DNA from: Symbiodinium natans
Taxonomy: Eukaryota > Sar > Dinophyceae > Suessiales > Symbiodiniaceae
Assembly: GCA_905221605.1 (NCBI GenBank)
Contig: CAJNDS010000802.1
Coordinates: forward strand, 659,001-712,500
Direction: 5' to 3'
Length of the DNA stretch: 53,500 nucleotides
In this document: positions 23,965 to 34,407 of the stretch, one piece after another
Layout of the letters: the number at the start of each line of letters is the position of its first letter
How positions within the stretch are numbered: position 1 is the first letter of the stretch
The notes under the pieces: generated by a model
Database searches by the model: none
What the model was told of the DNA's origin: nothing
The model's input: the letters and a program-made list of their open reading frames with translations, nothing else
Made by a program: the position numbers and the translations under genes

Positions 23965-26840
23965 ATATCATAGATTCCAGTACATTCCGGTCAACCAGAG
24001 CCTGTGAGGACTCTCCGTTTGCCACGTCGCTGGATGTCTTGTCCTTACCACGACAGGCTGCAGGCACCCTCACAAAGCAGGGCACGGGCGCCCCTTGACT
24101 CAAGCACGGCAGGGTTGCCTGAGGTGGGCTTGGAAGGGGCCTCATGTGCATTTGCACAGGGATGCTTGTGCGCGCACATGCATGCACGCCCGCGCTCATG
24201 CCTTCCGAATGCTCTGTTGTACGCAGACTTCGATTGCTTGCATGCTCACCTCAACCTGCACCTATGCCGACAGCCACGCACGCATGCTCGGTTGTACACA
24301 CGATCCTGCATGTTTACTATAGACCAGCTTCCTTGTGCGCTTGCTTGCAAGCATGCTCGCTTGTCCGCACATTCACGCACGCAGGTTTTTTCACAGTTGC
24401 TTGCCCGCTTGCTTGCGCTATTTAGACACTCACAGAGAAGTTCTCGAATTCCCAAAAAGTCTTCGAGTTGTGCCCACAATAAGCAATCCCAAAAAACTCG
24501 CACATTAAAAATGCAGAGCTTCTATACCCAATGCAACCCACGTAGGGACACCCCGCAGGGACACCCCGCAGGGACACCCGGCAGGGACACCCTGCAGGGA
24601 CACCCTGCATGCAGACTGACATAGGTTATGTGGTTCAACCCAATTTGACGCCGCATTGTGCTAAATGGCTTGCTACCTCTCTTGTGTCCCCGTACACTGG
24701 AAGCTAGGCCGCGGTGGCGTTGCCTATTGCTGGATCCCTCCATACAGTGTGGACCCAGCCTCTACCAAAGGAGAGCTTTCTCAAAGCATGTAACCAAGAC
24801 CCAACCGTATGATCCGTATGGCATCTTCTGACAACCTAGCAGCAGAAAACGACCCCGACAGTTTTGGGTGTCAGATGTAGATTTCAAGCCTCCGGGGGCC
24901 CAGGCACCCATCGCCAAACCAGATGCAAGCTTCGCAGCGCTGCTGCTGCAACGCTCGCGAGCGGCGGCTGCGGCTCGTGTCCAGGCGCAGTGTGACTCAC
25001 AGTGATTTGCTGGAGTGGCACAGAGAGTCGGTATGTCAACCCAAGGCACGCAAAGATGGAGGCATCGACATGGAGAGAGGGTTTAACGTACCTTGACTTG
25101 CAGCCAGACGAAGAGTCTAAGAGTGAAGCACATTTGTGCTTGTTTGTGCGAGGTAGTCTTGAAGTGTGGTTTGGACATGTCTGTAACAATGCAGAAACAT
25201 GCCCAAGACATATCACAGCTATGCAAGACTAGAATGAAATGATGTCAAGCAAGGCGCACCCCATGCCATGGACCAGAAACACTTTCGCCAAAACCCAAAT
25301 GGAGCGCAAGCAACCGAGAATCCGAGGGCCTCTGTGGACAATCTAGTTTTGCAAAGAAGAGCCGACAATGAGGTGGCAGAGAAGCCAGCAGATGAGCAAG
25401 AGCTGGAATCTGCTCACCCTCCAAAACAGGAGCCTGTAGCACTTTTGGCTTGCGTATCGGGCTGTGTGGCAGAGCTGTTGTGCCTCAAGTTTCATGTTTC
25501 TGCTTGGGATGACCGCGGCATGTTGGATGCTGCTGCCAGTTCAGCCTTTGCTTCAGCCTTTGCAAGAGGGATATGACATCATGGCCAGACAGGAGACGCA
25601 AGAAGCTTCGGCACCAGAAGCCTCGCATCAGGCGACAAAGACAGCAGGCCTGCGCAGGAGTCATGCCACAATCTGTGCCTCGGCATAGCTCTTTTGGCAG
25701 GCCGCAACACATGTTTGTCTTAAGTTGGTCAGATAGGTGCTGCGGGATACTGTGAACGCAAACATTCCTTGCCATTCCTTGCCCTAAAGGAACTGCACCA
25801 TCAGCACCACAGCGCTGGTTCACGCCACTTGCACCGAACTTCTTGTACAGAAATTCGACTCCAAAAATGGAAAAGAGAGAGCAAAGTCCAACCGCGGGCA
25901 AGCCGCGGTCGTGCACCAATGGCTTTGCAACGCATGGAGTTTGAGCTGCCTTCGGTCGTTAGAAACGGGACCCTTTTGTCTACTTCCCTTTCGTTTTGTC
26001 AAAGCATCTCCGGCTTGACATGCAATTGCAAAACTGCGCAGCATGTGTCCTTATTTCTCACACAAGCAACCTCTCGACCCAACATCTGTTTCAAGGCCCT
26101 GCTGCATGGCAGTCAGCTGCTTCATCCTCAGCAAACGAACTAATGTTGTCGTTGTGGCTGCGCAGTCTGCGGGTACATTCAGGGACAGTTGCAGCATAGA
26201 TGTATCAACCCGTGGGATGCTGCACGCCTGTCGACAGTGGTGAGAGTGAATTATTCCGGTGCGGGGAGGGGCGAGGGGGGGGGAATGCAGGCAATCTTCA
26301 TGTTTCCGGCCTTCCCGACAATGCGGACGAGGATAGCTTGAGGCTTGCACGTTCATAGTGGCATGGGCAATGACGCAGCGCCAAACCTTGTTCAGTCACC
26401 ATCACAATCCCTTAGCCCCTTAGACTTACCCCTTTGTTGGTGGAGGTGCTTCTGAGAAGGCTGGGCATCTCAGTAGAACTGGGCGCTCTAAGCACCAAGC
26501 AATAATTTGAGGAAACTACATGGTTTCATGTAAGTCTGCTTCGTGGAACCTGCTCAGGTTACCGGCCTTGGCCCCACTTGGAGTCCCTCTAGAAAGACAA
26601 GTTTGCCAGGGGGAGTATTCTGGGTAGCGTCGGAATATTTCGGGTGGCGTGCTTTGAACAGCCCCTTAAGAGCTGTGGTTGCACTGGATGGTTTGAGTAG
26701 TCGTGCCCTTCGTTTGCTGCCGAACACGTGCCCGGTCCTCTGGATGAAACGGGTAGTGATAGAAGTTTCAGAGATGGCCTGCGATCTCGCTCCTGGAGTG
26801 ATTTGGGCGGCCTGAGGTTGCCCTTTGATGCAGGGGTGGG
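23965..26840. other. gene-poor interval
   Basis: No supported gene. 24180-24430 contains loosely repeated CTTGCTTGCAAGCATGCTCG-like phrases. The remaining frames have no recognisable motif. Confidence 0.5.
24544..24608. repeat. 13-nt minisatellite, five copies
   Basis: Five consecutive units of AGGGACACCCCGC with single-base variants (CCGGC, CCTGC) at the 3' end. Confidence 0.95.
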
Positions 26841-26903
26841 GGTTGCTTGGCTGGTTGCACTAGCGTGAAGCCTGCTGCTGCAAAGAGTGCTTGCCTTTGC
26901 AGG

Positions 26904-29460
26904 CAGCTTTTCGCCTCTTACGGCACCTTAGAGTCGGTGAAGGCCTGGGAAATCGTGCTGCATCTGAGCCTGTTTGTCCAGTTGCACAGACGTCAGGTGA
27001 TACCACGAAAAGGAGGTGCCCCTACCTACGGCTTCGTGCCGGATCCTTGTCCTCTGAACCAAAGAGCCAGTCATGATGCCGGTGACGCAGCACCCCAGGA
27101 AGTATCAAAGCCCGGAGATGGTCTTGTCCTTACAATCGTCTTAACCTGCTTTCTCATCTGCAACTGGTTGTGTATGTACCCCTGGATGTGTATGTACCCC
27201 AATGCGTTATCTACGTAAGCTGAGTGTCATCAATCGTGAGGCCAGATATGCCGTCGACGGCCTGCGTGGCTACCAGTCCCTTGGCAGTTTGCACACGTCA
27301 TCTTGTTGCCAGCAAGACACAGATGATTCGCCAAGCCCCCCATAGTCGTCGAAGATGTTGTGGTTTGAAATGACCTGGCCTGGCGAAGCAGCCCAGGATA
27401 GATGGCAACATGCTGACTGTGCGCATGACGAGCAATGAGCCGCTAGAGGCTTACAAAGGCGCGGAATCCCCGGCGCGCGCAGAATAATCCACATGCTTCA
27501 AATGCAGTGCAATATATTGTACATATATATATACATAGATTGTGTTACGCCCTTTGGCGTTCTCTGAAGCGTTGGTATCAAGCAGGCGGAGGGGCTGCCA
27601 ACACCGGCCTGTTCCTTAGCATGAAGAGTTCGTCGCCTGGACTCCTTCATCACACTTCATCACAGCTCTGCAGCATTTGTTTGTCAGTGAGGGCAGCCTT
27701 ACGGCAAGGGTACGGAGCTGAGCCTCGCATATATGAGCCGCACAATCGTCCACAGCCTTCCGCATTGCATATAGATGCATAGCAGATTCTAATAGCTTCT
27801 CACCAGATTGTGTGGTAGTATGGGGACATATGTGGAGCTCGGCATCTGCACAATACCAAGGGCAAGGGCCACCACCGCAACCGCCGGTGGAGCGGGGCTG
27901 AGAGTCATTCGCCAACAGCTGTAGTGGCACTGTAGTCACTGTAGTTAGTGTCTTTGTTGAACACTACAGGCTGGCCAATGCAATGCTCGACACTGAAATC
28001 CAGCGTTGTTTCGAAGCAATTCTTGCGAAAAGCTTTGTAGATGGCCTCTTGGAGAAGTTGTTATTCTCTGCGTTGCTGCACCTCCGCCTTGACAACACGC
28101 CCATGCAACCGCTGAGGGAAAGCTGCCCTGCTCTGTGTCCCAGGTCTACGTTGCAGGAATTCCAGAAGCCTGCACTGAGCCAGAGTTCAGGCTAATCCGC
28201 AAATAAAGTATGAAGAAAGCAGGAAGTGTTCAACCCATGTGCTCTACGAGTACATGGGGCCGTGCAACACGTAGCAGTGAGCCATGTCAGGGACTTCTTT
28301 GCCCGGTTTGGTGCAGTGACCTCGACGAAGCTGTCAGATCAGCTGGTGGCCCAAGAATCGGATGCACTCATGTTTGTGTCAGATTCCCTGAGCCAAGGAC
28401 GAAAAATGGCACTCGGTATGGCTTTGTGAATTTCACGACTCCTGAGGAGGTGCTGAGCTCCGGGCATGCACGAAGACAGACAGACGAGACCTGCTAGTTC
28501 TGGTTGTCCGCTACGTGTGGCACTATCAATGAAGACATGGGCGAGGCACAAAATGCCATACAAGCCACCAACAACTACCAGCTGGGACAGTGTGTGCGAG
28601 TGCCTTGGAGCGCCAGCGTGAGGCACATTGAGGCACTGAAAGTGAGGACCTCGGCTTAGAATGAAGCCCCGACTAGTTAAGGCTCACCGTCCGATTCGCA
28701 AACAACACGAAGGGACATGGTCCGAAGCTTGGTTTTGAACGTTCCTTACGATGTCCACAAAAGTTTCCTCTAAGGCAAAGGACCGGCTGTTCCCGGAGGT
28801 ATGGTCATGGCCTTGGGCATTTCGATCCAAATCACACCAGGAACAGCTGGCCGATCCAAACCACGGCAAAGGCACCTGCTGGAGGAGGATATTCCGACGA
28901 TTGGCCAAAGTATCCCCCTTCTGACACCATGGTGGTTCAGGCAGACGCGATTGAATGCTGATAAGCTTGCTTATGGCCAAAGTAGGTGGACCTCTTGTGG
29001 CAGGGCCTGTCTGCAAGCCTTACGGAAGACAACATCAAGACGGTCTTCGCAAACTATGGGCAGGCACAAGCTCGCATGACATGCTGTTGACGAGGCGAAG
29101 TTTTGTTAAGGGTCTCACAGGTGCAGCTGAAGCATAGGTGACGCGTGCCACGGTGACATGCATCTGCAAGTCAAGATGACACTTAAATGCCCGGCGTCCA
29201 CGCCAGGCTTTGCAAGTGAGGATCCTGGAGCAGCCGCGGCCCCAGAGCACAAGTTCACGAACGCACAGCATCCCTTAGCTTCTCACAGAGCATCGCCGCT
29301 GCAGGTTCGAGGGACTCCTCTCGGTTGAAATCAAGACCCAGCTGGGTTTGGGTGACCGCATTTGCTTGGCCTCCTTCTGGCATTCCTGGCATTCTCGGCC
29401 GCAGGATGAAGAGTGTGGAACAAGCGGAGTGGATCGTTGGCAAGCTGGCCTGGGCCCGTG
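26904..29460 (+). CDS. split multi-RRM RNA-binding protein gene, possibly degraded
   Basis: Pieces of several RNA recognition motifs occur in order on the plus strand but in different frames. LFASYGTLESVKA at about 26907-26945 is followed by an RNP1-like APTYGFV near 27025-27042. VYVAGIPEACTEPEFRLI at 28144-28197 is an RNP2-type start after an AG acceptor. ALRVHGAVQHVAVSHVRDFF plus ARFGAV lies at 28240-28320. GTRYGFVNFTTPEE at about 28408-28450 is RNP1-like. AQNAIQATNNYQLGQCVRVP lies at about 28537-28600. SLVLNVPYDVHKSFL lies near 28725-28770. LLWQGLSASLTEDNIKTVFA plus NYGQ lies at 28990-29055. MKSVEQAEWIVGKLA at 29405-29449 follows a CCGCAG acceptor. At least three RRMs are implied, as in ELAV or poly(A)-binding-like proteins. 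Exon joins were not all resolved and some fragments end in stops, so this may be a multi-exon gene or a decaying copy. Confidence 0.5.
27511..27540. repeat. AT-rich microsatellite
   Basis: Short (AT)n-type run with TATATATATACATA, inside the presumed long RRM-gene intron. Confidence 0.7.
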
Positions 29461-29845
29461 ATCCGATTGTTAGGAGGGGCTGCCAGCAATGGTGCAAGGG
29501 AATTCAAACTGACCAGGATGGAAATATTCCGCACACACTGGATACCCCTGTGGCGGTGTTCTTTGCGCCAGGTGCTCGCTTTTATCGCAAGCATGCGCAA
29601 ATTGCATAGGTGTTGTCACCCAAGTTTGCATTCCCAATCAAGATTGTCTTGCCCACGGCACGGACATTTCCGAAGTGAAATCTTGCTAGGCATATGCTGT
29701 GATGTGACAGTGGGGCTTGCTGACTTGCCGCCGACTGGATCAAGCGATCAAGCGACCAAGCTTGAGACTTGCTTGTAGGTGCTGCAACGGCGCCGCAGCA
29801 CTCGCACCTAAAGGAAAGAAGCAGTCGAGGAAGAGCCACAAGCTG

Positions 29846-30502
29846 ATGAGGAGGAACTTGACCAACTATGGAGGTATTTTGCTCGTCGGAGCCTTATGCT
29901 GGCTAAGCGCTGAGCCCACGTGGCTTGCTCCAGCTGGGGCAGGGGCTGCACCTCGTCAGCTGGCGTCCCAGCCAGCAATGGCAGCAAGCGCGGCAAGCGC
30001 ATTGACAGTTGGTACAGTCGGTGCTCTGGCCCGCGGACGAACTGGAGCCCTCCTGGGTTGCATTGCTTGTGTGCTGCCGCTGGTCACAAGAGGGACAAGA
30101 GGCAGAGTTGGAGTGGCTTCGGCCCCCTTCGGCTGTATTGAGAATGGTGCCACGGATCCTTCCCTTTTCATCCAGACGAATGTTAAGCTGGGCGACAAGA
30201 AGATGGATTTCATGAAGGCTGCTTCCAAGGCTGTGGCCGAGTCACTTGGCAAGCCAGAGAGCTATGTCGCAGTTTCGGTCCAGGATGGTCAGGACATAAT
30301 TTGGGGTGGCAGTGATGCGCCATGTGCACTATGCAAAGTGATCTCCTTGGGATCCATCAACAAGGAGAACAACGGTGCCCTCACCAAGAAGGTATCAGAA
30401 CTACTGAAGGAGTTTGATGTCCCGGCAAATCGAATCTACGTGAACTTCTTCGACCTCGAACGTCAGAATGTGGGTTACAACGGCGCCACATTCGCGGGCT
30501 AA
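29846..30502 (+). CDS. MIF/tautomerase-superfamily protein with bipartite plastid-type presequence
   Basis: 218 aa from the ATG at 29846. The frame is open upstream to an ATG at 29717, but only the later start places a hydrophobic signal peptide at the N-terminus (residues 10-22). A Ser/Ala/Arg-rich transit-like stretch with WLAPAG follows, then a second hydrophobic segment (67-81) and a basic TRGTRGR. That order matches class I presequences of peridinin dinoflagellates. Residues 105-218 are a complete macrophage migration inhibitory factor fold: PSLFIQTNVKL, GKPESYVAVSV, a CALC motif (160-163), SLGSIN and NVGYNGATF at the end. Pro105 aligns with the catalytic N-terminal proline of MIF, so processing between Asp104 and Pro105 would be needed for tautomerase activity. 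CALC is the thiol-oxidoreductase motif of animal MIF. Plastid location and enzymatic role are inferences. Confidence 0.85.
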   Translation: MRRNLTNYGGILLVGALCWLSAEPTWLAPAGAGAAPRQLASQPAMAASAASALTVGTVGALARGRTGALLGCIACVLPLVTRGTRGRVGVASAPFGCIENGATDPSLFIQTNVKLGDKKMDFMKAASKAVAESLGKPESYVAVSVQDGQDIIWGGSDAPCALCKVISLGSINKENNGALTKKVSELLKEFDVPANRIYVNFFDLERQNVGYNGATFAG

Positions 30503-30509
30503 GCAATGG

Positions 30510-31640
30510 ACGTTTGAGCAAAATCTTTCGCAGCGTAGCAAAAGATGCAAACGACAGCTTTCTTGGAGATCCTGGGAGTGTCCCAGAGCTTCACAAAGCG
30601 TCACTGTGCACGCGACAAGCTTTGAAAAAAATCTTCTGGCACGGCTGAGCAGATGGATTCAGTAAACGGAACAGACAGACTGGGGAGCATGGAGAGCGAG
30701 AGAGAGCGCCCGAGGCCTCCAAATGGAGTTCGGCACCCAGAGTTGGCTGAGCGGAATCCCGCACTCGGAGCTTCCCAGCCTTTTTGCTTGTATTTTCTTA
30801 GTTTTTTCAGTAGCTCATTTCGGTACTTTTTTTTCAAATTGAGGCAAACGTTTGCAAACCTACAGGCTACGGTATGTATTTCGCTGCGACCTGCTGCGCT
30901 CTGCAAGCATGGCAAAAACTCAGCTTCTCGTATTCTCCTCATCGCAGCGGCTCTTCTCCTGCATGAAAAGCTTGGGCCAGCCATGAGATTCATGAGCAAA
31001 CATCCCCAAGGTTTTCTTACGGACTTACGGCTGCTTAGTGGCCAAATGTTTGCACAGTTTGCTGCAAAGCCTGTCGCAGCTCGAACTGCCAACGCATTTG
31101 GCATCGTGTCGGGGGACATCCGTGTTCAGGGCTATGCGCATTGACTTCCGACTCCCTGTGCCCTCACCAGCTTGTGCATGAGGCGCCAGTGAGACCGCTC
31201 TCGTCCAGGTGCCAAGTGGGCCCGTCAACACAAAGTTGTCGATATGTGTCGACCGACTGTTTGGTGCAAAGTTTCGTTCTGTTTACTCTGGAGGTTCAGT
31301 ACGTATGGCGGCATGCAGGCCGAATGCGGGTACACGGCATGCCGAACTCGACAACACGTCGAATTGTCTACGTAAGCCAAGTGTAAGCCAGTTGTGCAAC
31401 CACTAGCTGACTAGCTCTGTTCAGCTGGCCTCGGCATTCAGGGCTTGCATGTGAATGGAAGTCACTGAGCAATGACGAACCAAACACGTTCGGTTGAAAG
31501 GCTGCGTCGCTGCCCAAGAGCCTCTTCCTCAGTTTTTTGTCGATATTTGAAGCGGCTGCGAGCACGGAGGGAAGCTTTCCATCTCCTTGCCAGAGCTGCT
31601 TTGCTTTGGCCCCGAACCAAATCGAACCTACTAATCCCCT
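30510..31640. other. no supported gene
   Basis: Downstream of the MIF-like gene only motif-free frames occur (for example 30653-31144). A T-rich tract near 30780-30840 is the only compositional feature noted. Confidence 0.5.
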
Positions 31641-31647
31641 ACCTCTG

Positions 31648-31880
31648 GCTGTAACCCTAAAACCTCAAAGCCTAAACTTTTCTCCTTTCCCAGGCCCGGC
31701 GACAGCGGAGTTCCAGAAAGCGGCTCCGAGCCTAGTTTGGGCTTCAAGGAAATCGGGGTTTCGGGTTCAAAAGGGCTTAGGGCTTAAGGGCCTAGGGCTT
31801 GGGAATGGTGGGATGCGGGTTCCGGGAAATAGGGGTTTAGGGTGCAAAAGGCCTTAGGGCCTCAGGATGCGAATGGTAGA
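31648..31880. repeat. degenerate telomere-like G-rich repeats
   Basis: Loose copies of TTAGGG/CTAGGG/TTTAGGG-type phrases (GGGCTTAGGGCTTAAGGG, GGGGTTTAGGGTG, CCTTAGGGCC), preceded on the opposite strand sense by AACCCTAAAACC. Dinoflagellate telomeres are TTTAGGG, so this may be interstitial telomere-like DNA, but no clean array exists. Confidence 0.5.
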
Positions 31881-31939
31881 CACGAAGCTGGGTAGGTCAT
31901 TGGGGGGGCGGGGGCAGGCGAGGGGAGGGCTTTAGTTCC

Positions 31940-32160
31940 TGCAGAGTCTAAACAGATAATAAATACATATATTTATATGTTTTTTTGAATATATGTATGC
32001 ACGTCAGTGTGTGCACAGATCCAGACCCTACCCCCGCCCCAACCACCTCGAGTCAAATACTCTATATGTATGTTTATATTAAATTTTTCTTCTGTAATGA
32101 AAGATATACAATATGTAAATAACATGATATAAAATGTATTGTACTACAATATGTATTATG
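31940..32160. other. AT-rich patch without genes
   Basis: Several ATATAT/TTTATAT runs, interrupted by a C-rich segment near 32025-32050. No coding frame was recognised. Confidence 0.6.
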
Positions 32161-32171
32161 GTTCAAGGCGG

Positions 32172-32215
32172 GAAGTCAGCCGCTGCGTTTTCATGGTTAA
32201 ATGCAGCGACTTCCC
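32172..32215. repeat. imperfect inverted repeat (hairpin)
   Basis: GGAAGTC-AGCC-GCTGC is answered by GCAGCGACTTCC, forming a 12-bp stem with a 4-nt bulge. Confidence 0.6.
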
Positions 32216-32993
32216 AAGAGCCCCCAGTGCAAGATCCAGGGCAACAATGGAACTGGGGCCGAGACTTTGTTTGTTCTATATTTAAGAGACAAATGAAGAA
32301 GTACTACCTGCTTCTGGAGACATCACGCAGAGTCTATTTTCGCAAGCCTTACGCGTCCGATCATCGGAGTTTCTGCCTAAGCAGCGACGAGAAGTCGGCC
32401 TAACTATTTGCGACGAGTCGGGCCATGCTCTTGAAGCCAACTGTGGTGATATTGCATCGATCGCGACTTGCAACCACCATAAAAAAGTGAGGAAAATAGC
32501 AGACAATCCTTCAAACCCAGTATATAATGGATAAATCCCCATCCCCTCAATTCTTACTGTGAGAGGGATGTGGTTGATTCGTTGGAATCTGTAAAATGTG
32601 TGGATATATGACAATATGTGATGCGGGTAGTTATTCTGCCGTTTTTCCACAGTGCCATAGAAGACGAGCCCTACAAAAACATGGTAGCACGCGCGCTGGA
32701 GTGCCCTGCGTTGTGTTGGCGTGCGTTGGGTGTGGTTAAGTTGGAAAGTGTAAAAAACCGAGGTTTTTGACTCATTCCGGTTTTCGGAACCAGGAAGACA
32801 CGCCACTGATCCTTCGAAGGGCGGGCGCTTTTTCTTGAAAATGAGTGTTTCGCCTAGGCGGGAGCCTTGTTTTGAAAGGCAGGAAAACCGAAAAGTTGTG
32901 TATACCATGTTTTAGGTGTTTTGAGCTTATTTGTAAGGATTTTTGAGGGTACTTTTTGGGGCGTGCATGTCCTTGTGTATGTGTCGGCAAAAG
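32216..32993. other. no supported gene
   Basis: A 208-codon minus-strand frame (32282-32908) and shorter plus-strand frames are open here, but none shows a recognisable domain, repeat or plausible neighbour relationship. Confidence 0.45.
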
Positions 32994-33120
32994 AGGCTTT
33001 GGGAAGGTTTGGGCTTGGTCTTTCAAGAGAGGATTTGGGAATGTTTGGGCTTGGCCTGCTTTGGGGATGCTTGGGCTTGAAGGTTTTGGTCAAAAAGGCT
33101 TTGGGAAGGTTTGGGCTTGG
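32994..33120. repeat. G-rich 25-nt repeat, three dispersed copies
   Basis: AGGCTTTGGGAAGGTTTGGG plus CTTGG occurs at 32994-33018 and identically at 33096-33120. A variant with AGGATTTGGGAATG lies at 33030-33054. Related TTTGGG/CTTGGG phrases fill the gaps. Confidence 0.85.
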
Positions 33121-33203
33121 ACTGCTTTGGTGGGCTTGAAGGATCAGGCAAGAAAGGATTTTGGGATGCTTGGGGCCGGCTTTTTTTCGGGGGGGAGAAG
33201 TTA

Positions 33204-33347
33204 GGACCCCCTTCGCCCGTTTTAGGCTATAGGCACCACTAGCCCCACCCCCATATCACATCCCCTATCCCAACCCTAGAATACCATCTTAGGAATACTC
33301 CAACACCCCTATCTAGGTGCCATAGCCTAAAACGGGCAAGGGGTTCC
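33204..33347. mobile_element. foldback/MITE-like inverted repeat
   Basis: Left arm 33204-33237 and right arm 33316-33347 are near-perfect inverted copies with a shared core GCCCGTTTTAGGCTAT, separated by a 78-nt C/A-rich non-coding spacer. It sits just outside the AT-rich viral block. No open frame is present. It may be a small non-autonomous foldback element or a chromosomal feature next to the insertion. Confidence 0.6.
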
Positions 33348-33360
33348 TCATAGAATTTGG

Positions 33361-33386
33361 TTCAGGGTTTAGGGTTAAGGGTAAAG
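33361..33386. repeat. telomere-like TTTAGGG stretch at the left edge of the viral block
   Basis: CAGGGTTTAGGGTTAAGGGT lies immediately before the AT-rich sequence begins. The same AGGGTTTAGG core is present in inverted orientation at the right edge (51381-51392 and 51515-51526). Confidence 0.6.
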
Positions 33387-33432
33387 CATTCGCTTTATCT
33401 TCTCGGATTCTCCGATCATGTTATAACTACAA

Positions 33433-33472
33433 TGTAATTATAATATATAACTGCTTATGTATTATAATTACA
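33433..33472 (-). terminator. hairpin downstream of the leftmost viral gene
   Basis: Perfect 13-bp arms TGTAATTATAATA (33433-33445) and TATTATAATTACA (33460-33472) with a 14-nt loop, just past the stop codon of the minus-strand gene at 33479. Confidence 0.6.
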
Positions 33473-33478
33473 CTATAA

Positions 33479-33955
33479 CTACGCAGTTTCTGGTTTCAAA
33501 TGCGGTGGTTTGTTAAAATGTCTTGACCACATCGGAGGCAAGTAGCAAGAACGGCAAGTGTTACAACAATAATGTTCTTTGCCGTTTATTTCTCTGATAA
33601 TATCTGGTTTGGGAACATCTTTCTCAAAGTCTGGATCATTTAGCTTTTGTAAATAATACTGGTGCGTTTGTGACTTTTCGTGTTGGGCTTGTTTGTATTT
33701 CTTTATTTCGTAATTACAAACAGGGCACATGACGACTTCGTCTTTGATTTTGTTCAGGTGGTTCTGTCTCCACTCTTTAACTTTTTCGGGGTTTTGTGCT
33801 CTGTATTCTCTCTTTTGTTCCGCTATTTGTTGCTTATGTGTTTGACCATATCGTTTTGCTTTGTCTCTACATACGTTACAAGTCTTGTAGTTCTCTTCAA
33901 ACTTTTCAATCTTCTGCATTATTTGACACTTACTGCAAAATCTCCTTCCTTCCAT
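33479..33955 (-). CDS. multi-zinc-finger protein (158 aa)
   Basis: Three metal-binding clusters are visible. The N-terminal pair is C7-x2-C10 and C26-x2-C29. A central C2H2-like finger has C77-x2-C80, H92 and H98 followed by YYL. The C-terminal cluster has C130, C131, C134 and C137 with later histidines. The region between residues 30 and 70 is a charged helix. The central finger closely resembles the C-terminal finger of the GIY-YIG protein of this element (both have HxxKSxxHxxYL). The first pair resembles endonuclease VII/HNH-type zinc sites, but no catalytic histidine motif is clear. A nucleic-acid-binding role is likely; a nuclease role is possible. It is the outermost gene on the left and ends next to a hairpin. 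Confidence 0.8.
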   Translation of the reverse strand: MEGRRFCSKCQIMQKIEKFEENYKTCNVCRDKAKRYGQTHKQQIAEQKREYRAQNPEKVKEWRQNHLNKIKDEVVMCPVCNYEIKKYKQAQHEKSQTHQYYLQKLNDPDFEKDVPKPDIIREINGKEHYCCNTCRSCYLPPMWSRHFNKPPHLKPETA

Positions 33956-33974
33956 TACTCAATATAAATAGGTG

Positions 33975-34193
33975 TCATTTCTTTAAGCGTGTATCCAGCC
34001 CAGTGTCTAAACATTCAGAACAAGTCGCAATATATTTAACATAATAATAAGAATGCTTACCAGCATAATAGCAACGCTTAAAACAATCAATATTTTTGTC
34101 TTGCTTACAACGATAACACTTCCTAGTAACAACATTATTTGTTTCAGTATATGGTTCAAAATCAACTAATATCTTATTTACTTTTATTGTCAT
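33975..34193 (-). CDS. small zinc-ribbon protein (72 aa)
   Basis: Starts at the second ATG of the frame (34193), preceded by TATTATTAATATA like other starts in the element; the longer reading from 34244 would add 17 residues from a hairpin-forming intergenic region. Two CxxC pairs (CYRC and CSEC) about 30 residues apart, with intervening Lys, Tyr and His, indicate one zinc ribbon. Arrangement CxxC-x-Lys-x-x-x-Cys-Phe resembles the N-terminal cluster of the adjacent 158-aa protein. Function unknown; probably nucleic-acid binding. Separated by 19 bases from the downstream gene, so both may be on one transcript. Confidence 0.65.
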   Translation of the reverse strand: MTIKVNKILVDFEPYTETNNVVTRKCYRCKQDKNIDCFKRCYYAGKHSYYYVKYIATCSECLDTGLDTRLKK

Positions 34194-34211
34194 TATATTA
34201 ATAATATACAC

Positions 34212-34238
34212 ATTTTCATAATGTGAGATTATGAAAAT
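34212..34238. terminator. intergenic hairpin
   Basis: Perfect 11-bp arms ATTTTCATAAT and ATTATGAAAAT with loop GTGAG, in the gap between the 72-aa and 117-aa minus-strand genes. It could end the upstream transcript. The rest of the gap (34239-34407) shows no gene. Confidence 0.55.
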
Positions 34239-34407
34239 TTGCATTCCCTTAAGATTTAATGAAACTAATTACGAATTCTTATCATTTCCACACTCTTATG
34301 GTGTGCTTATGAAGCTGTTCATAACACGGGAGCAATGGGACATGATTTTCTTCTAGATGTCTGGGCAGGGGAACTATACTATACACTGTCAATATAAACT
34401 AGATTTT

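Noticed and set aside
31648-31880. True telomere or chromosome end
   Set aside because: The repeats are degenerate and mixed, and sequence with genes continues on both sides.
32282-32908. 208-aa minus-strand frame between host and viral block
   Set aside because: No recognisable domain, no supporting context, and composition unlike both the host genes and the viral genes.
34194-34244. 17-residue extension of the 72-aa zinc-ribbon protein
   Set aside because: It would translate the intergenic hairpin and AT-rich leader; the ATG at 34193 has the common leader pattern.
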